DNA of 64,000 nucleotides from RGIG8244 sp045639325 (GTDB lineage: Bacteria; Verrucomicrobiota; Lentisphaeria; Victivallales; UBA1829). Numbering within the stretch: position 1 is the first letter of the stretch; every line of letters begins with the position of its first letter. Under the pieces are notes generated by a model that was given only the letters and a program-made list of their open reading frames with translations, ran no database searches and had not been told where the DNA came from. The stretch lies in contig JAZUCU010000026.1 of the NCBI GenBank assembly GCA_045639325.1, forward strand, positions 1-64,000. Direction: 5' to 3'. The position numbers and the translations under genes were made by a program. This document shows positions 59,967 through 64,000 of this stretch, one piece after another.

Positions 59967-61343
59967 ATGATCCTGAACCGTCCACTTACCGAAGAAGATA
60001 AAAAAAGTTCCCAGAAAAACACGTTGATTTTTAACAGTATCAACGGATTCTCCTACATGTGTCTGGGAGAAACGCTCATTATTCTTCTTGCTGTCAAAAT
60101 GACTATGCCTGATACCCTGATTACCATTCTGGGATCCATGCAGCATATCGGTTTTATTCTTCTGCCGCTGGGTGTCTGGCGGGCGGCAAAAGTCGGTGCG
60201 GCACAATGTCAGGCGGATTTCTGGATTTGCAGAAATTTTGCTGCAATTCTGGCGGCTGTCGCTGCGGTCATTTCCCCATATTATCCTGTTTTTTCCTGGA
60301 TTCTTCTGCTTTTGACCTCTTTCACCTTCTACGGGTGCCGGGCTGCGGGGGTGGTCTTGTGTCAGCCGCTGGGCGGAGAAATTACGTCTGACCATGACCG
60401 TGCACAATTTATCGGCAAGTGCGGGACGGCATTTTATCTTTTCGGGGTCATCTCATTATTGCTGATCAGTTTTGCTTTGACGATACACGATTCCATCTAT
60501 CTCTTATGCGGGGTCATCATTCTGGGGGCGGCATTGGGTATCACGGCTTCCGGCTTTGTGCGCCGGATCAAAGAAACCGGCGAACTGCGTAAATCAGCAA
60601 GTGAAAAATTGTTGCCGAAATTAAAAGAAAATCTGCGGGATCAGGATATCATCCGTCAGCTTTTCGCCGGTTTCTGGGCAACATTTTCCGTTGTTACAAT
60701 TCTCCCGATTGCCATTCTTTTTATCAAAAAAGGATACGGGTTCAGCAACACAAAATCTCTGTTCTTCTCTTCCATGATGTTTATCGCATGCTTTACCGTC
60801 TCCTATCTGACCGGAAAGTTTGCCGCGAAAAAAGGACCGCGTTTGTTGTTGATCTGCGGCATCAGCGCCCATATTGCCACAGCATTCTGCTGGATTCTTG
60901 CGCCTTATTCCGGTGCCTGGGCAACGATTCCGCTGTCACTCATTCTCTTTTTCCTCTTCGGAAGCGCAATTGTGATGTGCGATAATGCATTGCATGGGTA
61001 CTTCCTTATGACCATCCCGAAAAACAAGCAGGTGCTCACGGCGGTTTTGATCAATATTCTGCGTGGTGTCTGTGCCGGAGCCGGCGGGATGCTTCTGGCA
61101 AGCGGATTGTTGAAACTCTCCCAATATCTTGTAAAGTTTGTTCTTCCTTACGTTCAGAAAGTATTCCCCTCTGCTACGGAACAGATTACGATTTACAAAC
61201 TTTATTTCCTCATGCTGCTGCCCTTCCTGATTGTTGGATTCTGCCAGATTCTGAAATTGAAAACAGTCATTACAACATTCAAAGAAAAATACGGTGATGA
61301 TGCCGTCAAGGAAGCCGTCCGCCCGCAGAACAACAAGGTATAA
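59967..61343 (+). CDS. MFS transporter, putative sugar carrier
   Basis: 458 residues with about 12 membrane segments and a hydrophilic central loop (about 205-225, VRRIKETGELRKSASEKLLP), the major facilitator layout. The family cannot be narrowed by motif. Context between GH20 and a sugar epimerase suggests uptake of an oligosaccharide or its products, which is inference. Start ATG 59967 after GAAAG. Confidence 0.75.
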   Translation: MILNRPLTEEDKKSSQKNTLIFNSINGFSYMCLGETLIILLAVKMTMPDTLITILGSMQHIGFILLPLGVWRAAKVGAAQCQADFWICRNFAAILAAVAAVISPYYPVFSWILLLLTSFTFYGCRAAGVVLCQPLGGEITSDHDRAQFIGKCGTAFYLFGVISLLLISFALTIHDSIYLLCGVIILGAALGITASGFVRRIKETGELRKSASEKLLPKLKENLRDQDIIRQLFAGFWATFSVVTILPIAILFIKKGYGFSNTKSLFFSSMMFIACFTVSYLTGKFAAKKGPRLLLICGISAHIATAFCWILAPYSGAWATIPLSLILFFLFGSAIVMCDNALHGYFLMTIPKNKQVLTAVLINILRGVCAGAGGMLLASGLLKLSQYLVKFVLPYVQKVFPSATEQITIYKLYFLMLLPFLIVGFCQILKLKTVITTFKEKYGDDAVKEAVRPQNNKV

Positions 61344-61352
61344 ATTTCCAGT

Positions 61353-61380
61353 TTGCAATCTGTGTTATATGAATTATATT
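61353..61380 (+). promoter_or_regulatory. Predicted promoter of the second epimerase
   Basis: TTGCAA, 16-nt spacer, TATATT. Confidence 0.6.
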
Positions 61381-61412
61381 AACAGAGATGAATCAAAAGA
61401 AAAGGTCGGACT

Positions 61413-62207
61413 ATGAATTTATGTATGATGTCCTGCATGATGTACGATGCATTGCCGGAAACAATCGTCAAGACTGCCATTGACTGCGGCATGAATGCCA
61501 TCGACTGGGTAACGACGCACAATCAGGATCCCCGTTATCTGCGGAAACTTTGCGAAGATGCCGGATTGAAAATCGTGGCGCACACGATGCTGAAACAGAA
61601 ATTTCTTCAGCGAAACAATGATTATCTGGATGAATTCCGTGAATCCCTTGACGATGCCTGCACGCTCGGCGCTCCCATTCTGATGCTTCCCCCCTTCCCC
61701 AGACAGGATCAAGTCTCCATGGAAGATGACCGCAAGGCGTGGATCGAATATTATGCGCAAGCCCTGCCACTGGCACAGAAAGCCGGTATCACTCTGACCA
61801 TGGAAAGTACCGGAATTCATAACAGTCCTATCGTCACAACAGAAGAAGTGCTGGAAGTTCTCCGCGCTGTCCCGGGATTGAAACTCACCCTCGACCACGG
61901 CAACATGCAGACCGCTTGCGATGCCACAGCCGCCTACCCGCTATTGAAAGATTATGTGGTCCATTTCCATTTGAAAGACTGGAAGATTTATGACTCCACG
62001 CAGCCGGGCACGACCTTGAAACGCAATGGTAAATATTTTGCCAATGCCGTAATCGGTCATGGCGATCTTGATTTGAAAGGCTTCTGGAATCATGTGGATG
62101 AAGCCGGACGTCAATTATATGTCAATCTGGAAACAAAGGATTTCAGCGAAAAGCAAGATACTCCTGCCGTTTTAGTGCAAGTTTCAAACCTGTTACGTCA
62201 CTGGTAA
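61413..62207 (+). CDS. Sugar phosphate isomerase/epimerase (TIM barrel)
   Basis: 264 residues. Xylose-isomerase-like barrel with metal-site segments LTMESTGIHNSPI, LKLTLDHGNMQTA, YVVHFHLKDW, and VIGHGDLDLKGF, ending in YVNLETKDF. The family isomerises or epimerises sugars and related keto-acids. Substrate not determinable; the flanking MFS and GH127 genes suggest a sugar released from the imported glycan. Start ATG 61413 after AAAAGG. Own promoter. Confidence 0.82.
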   Translation: MNLCMMSCMMYDALPETIVKTAIDCGMNAIDWVTTHNQDPRYLRKLCEDAGLKIVAHTMLKQKFLQRNNDYLDEFRESLDDACTLGAPILMLPPFPRQDQVSMEDDRKAWIEYYAQALPLAQKAGITLTMESTGIHNSPIVTTEEVLEVLRAVPGLKLTLDHGNMQTACDATAAYPLLKDYVVHFHLKDWKIYDSTQPGTTLKRNGKYFANAVIGHGDLDLKGFWNHVDEAGRQLYVNLETKDFSEKQDTPAVLVQVSNLLRHW

Positions 62208-62209
62208 GT

Positions 62210-62237
62210 TTGCAATTTTTATAAGATGTGATATATT
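62210..62237 (+). promoter_or_regulatory. Predicted GH127 promoter
   Basis: TTGCAA, 16-nt spacer, TATATT. Confidence 0.6.
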
Positions 62238-62275
62238 TATGGCATAAACCGTAACCCACTGGAGAAATCACAACG

Positions 62276-63895
62276 ATGAGAAAAACAATCCTGAAAGGTG
62301 TCGCTGGAAAGGCAACCGCAAGAACGATTGCTAATCGGTTCAAAACTGTAAATTTCAAAATATTATCCGATGTTTTTGCATTGCATAACGAAACCGATTT
62401 TGCTTGGCGTTGCGAATTCTGGGGCAAAATCATCCGCCCCGCCATCACCTGCGCATACGTCACCGGCGATCAGGAATTGCGCAAGATTATCGACAACACA
62501 GTAATCGATATCATGAACGCCCAGACACCCGACGGTTGCATCAGTTCTTATCCGGAAGAATTGCAGTGTGCTCAAAGCAAAGGTTGGGATATCTGGGGCA
62601 GAAAATATATTCTCCTCGGCCTGATGCGTTATTATGAATTACTCAATCCCGATCCCGCAGTCCTCAACTGCTGCTGCAAAATGATGGATCACCTGATTTC
62701 TCAAGTCGGCCCCGGCAAAGAAGATATTCTCGCCTGCGGTTGTCATGCAGGTCTGGCATCTGCCAGTATCCTCGGTGCTGTCGTCGCTCTCTATCGTCTT
62801 TCCGGGGATAAAAAATATTATGATTTTGCCGAATACCTCATCAGCAAAGGCGGAACCTATATTGGTAATATTTACGATTGTGTGGAAATCGGCGTAACTC
62901 CCGCCAGCCTCGGTAACGGAAAGGCATACGAAATGACCAGCTGTTTTCAGGGATTGGCGGAAATAACATTGCTCCATCCCGATCAGCGCAGAAAAAACCT
63001 CCTCACAACTTATTACAACGCTGTGCTGAACCGGGAAATCTTTATCACCGGAACCGGCGGTAACAAGGATTGCGTCGGCGAATTCTGGTATGATGGCGCC
63101 CTGCGTCAGACAAGAAGCGATTGCGGCGGACTCGGTGAAACATGCGTCACAGCCACCTGGATGCGTTACTGTGTCCGGATGCTGCAGCTGAATGATGATC
63201 CCAAAATCGCAGATGAAATCGAAAAATCTTTGTATAACGCTCTTCTCGGTGCCCTCGCTCCCGATGGCTCTCACTGGGTGCATGTCAACCCCACGCCCCT
63301 CACCGGCGGCGGATACAAACAGTGTGCCGAAGACCAGATTGAACAATGCTTCAAAAAACCCTTCGATGGTAACGATTGCTGTCGCGCGCAAGGTCCGGAA
63401 GGCTTGGCTGTTGCTGCGGAAATCGCCGTCATGGATTCCGCGGATAAAGTCACAGTCAACCTGTTTGAAGCCTTGGAAACAGAAAATCTTACGATCACAG
63501 GTGATTATCCTTTCGCACCCCGGGCCGTTATCCAATTCAACGATCCCGCACAGAAAGTTTTGCGCGTAAGAACGCCGGAATTTCTGAAAGGTGTTACATT
63601 CAACGGCAAGCCCGTCTCATTCATTCCCGGCACTTATCTGGAACTGCCTCACCAGGCAATGGCAAACGATGTCGTCGCGCTTGATTTCGATTTCACATTG
63701 AAAGAAATCGTTTCTCCCTGTGGAAAATATGTTGCAGTCAAACGCGGCCCGATTCTGTTGGCTGAAGATTCACGCGGCATAGTTCCACACGCTCAAATCA
63801 AAGAACAATGGAACGGCAGAAATCTTTGCGAATATGCTGTTGCAGGTGACTTGTTGGAAAAGACAAACACGTTGACCGTCTGGTTCAAACGCTGA
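62276..63895 (+). CDS. GH127-type beta-L-arabinofuranosidase-like protein
   Basis: 539 residues without signal peptide. An (alpha/alpha)6 barrel core (FWGKIIRPAITCAYVTGDQE, WGRKYILLGLMRYYELLNPD) carries SDCGGLGETCVTATWMRYCV and NDCCRAQGPEGLA. In GH127 enzymes the Glu and Cys of the ETC motif and a later Cys-Cys pair bind zinc and supply the cysteine nucleophile, so the active site appears complete. C-terminal beta-domains follow (VTVNLFEALETENLTITG). Substrate by family: beta-linked L-arabinofuranose. Start ATG 62276 with GGAG upstream. Followed by a strong terminator. Confidence 0.82.
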   Translation: MRKTILKGVAGKATARTIANRFKTVNFKILSDVFALHNETDFAWRCEFWGKIIRPAITCAYVTGDQELRKIIDNTVIDIMNAQTPDGCISSYPEELQCAQSKGWDIWGRKYILLGLMRYYELLNPDPAVLNCCCKMMDHLISQVGPGKEDILACGCHAGLASASILGAVVALYRLSGDKKYYDFAEYLISKGGTYIGNIYDCVEIGVTPASLGNGKAYEMTSCFQGLAEITLLHPDQRRKNLLTTYYNAVLNREIFITGTGGNKDCVGEFWYDGALRQTRSDCGGLGETCVTATWMRYCVRMLQLNDDPKIADEIEKSLYNALLGALAPDGSHWVHVNPTPLTGGGYKQCAEDQIEQCFKKPFDGNDCCRAQGPEGLAVAAEIAVMDSADKVTVNLFEALETENLTITGDYPFAPRAVIQFNDPAQKVLRVRTPEFLKGVTFNGKPVSFIPGTYLELPHQAMANDVVALDFDFTLKEIVSPCGKYVAVKRGPILLAEDSRGIVPHAQIKEQWNGRNLCEYAVAGDLLEKTNTLTVWFKR

Positions 63896-63920
63896 GTATT
63901 CCCTCCGGATAACCGATACG

Positions 63921-63955
63921 AAAAAAGCGGGCTTTTCTCAAAGCCCGCTTTTTTT
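63921..63955 (+). terminator. Intrinsic terminator after GH127
   Basis: Perfect 10-bp stem AAGCGGGCTT / AAGCCCGCTT (63925-63934 with 63941-63950), extended by flanking A/T pairs, with a T-run. No further gene is seen to the window end. Confidence 0.9.
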
Positions 63956-64000
63956 GTGCAATATTGATTTTATTTCTGACAAGGAATCAATCATCAATTT

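Noticed and set aside
1..64000. tRNA, rRNA or transposase genes
   Set aside because: No TTCGA-type arms with matching acceptor stems, rRNA blocks, or transposase-like reading frames or terminal repeats were found by eye.

Overview
The window looks like a chromosome segment of a Gram-negative, carbohydrate-degrading anaerobe. The gene repertoire fits the Planctomycetes-Verrucomicrobia-Lentisphaerota group, with Lentisphaerota (Victivallales-like) my best inference. The grounds are several polysaccharide-active enzymes without signal peptides, two xylose-isomerase-like epimerases, a WbsX/GH99-like protein, a tandem pair of secretin-like proteins, many lipoproteins, and a GTP-type PEP carboxykinase. 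No rRNA, tRNA, CRISPR array, insertion sequence or prophage was seen. Gene density is high on both strands.

Layout. 0-5.2 kb: the end of an FG-GAP-like protein, dinG, an orphan MalK/UgpC-type ABC ATPase, a TRL-like lipoprotein and prmC. 5.2-13.7 kb: a DUF6259-type glycosidase with a sugar epimerase; TatD, HNH and EEP nucleases; panD; and rdgB in an operon with an exported unknown and an exported DA1-like zinc peptidase. 13.8-18.1 kb: a lipoprotein and two linked secretin-like proteins. 18.2-24.9 kb: carbohydrate-active genes. 25-34.3 kb: pckG, a hybrid histidine kinase and an aerotolerance (Bat) locus in which BatB+BatC and BatD+BatE are fused. 34.3-46.9 kb: WecA/MraY-type transferase, histidine phosphatase, XerC-type recombinase, O-antigen-ligase-like protein, exported nitroreductase, glgA, queA, glyQS and two lipoproteins. 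47-50.4 kb: tatA-tatC-DUF362-polyferredoxin operon. 50.6-56 kb: rpsP-KH-trmD-rplS-rnhB operon, GDPD, sfsA and a CCA/poly(A)-polymerase-family gene. 56-57.8 kb: a membrane-anchored caspase-like protease. 58-63.9 kb: GH20, MFS transporter, epimerase and GH127, each with its own promoter.

How they work together. The glycosidases, epimerases, MFS carrier and orphan ABC ATPase describe uptake of oligosaccharides followed by cytoplasmic breakdown. The Tat genes are predicted to be transcribed with two proteins that carry twin-arginine motifs, so exporter and clients form one redox module. Intergenic regions carry an unusually uniform sigma70-type promoter: -35 TTGAMA/TTGCWW, spacer 16 or 17, -10 mostly TATATT. 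I could place 24 of these by eye and they define most transcription units.

Most promising for new biology: the secreted LIM-finger DA1-like peptidase (12676-13674), the membrane caspase with an 18-bp direct repeat upstream (56070-57893), the polyferredoxin with an internal twin-arginine segment in the tat operon (46959-50360), the doubly fused Bat locus (29162-33854), and the leaderless sfsA transcript whose promoter spacer resembles that of tatA. All family calls come from motif recognition by eye; no database search was run.
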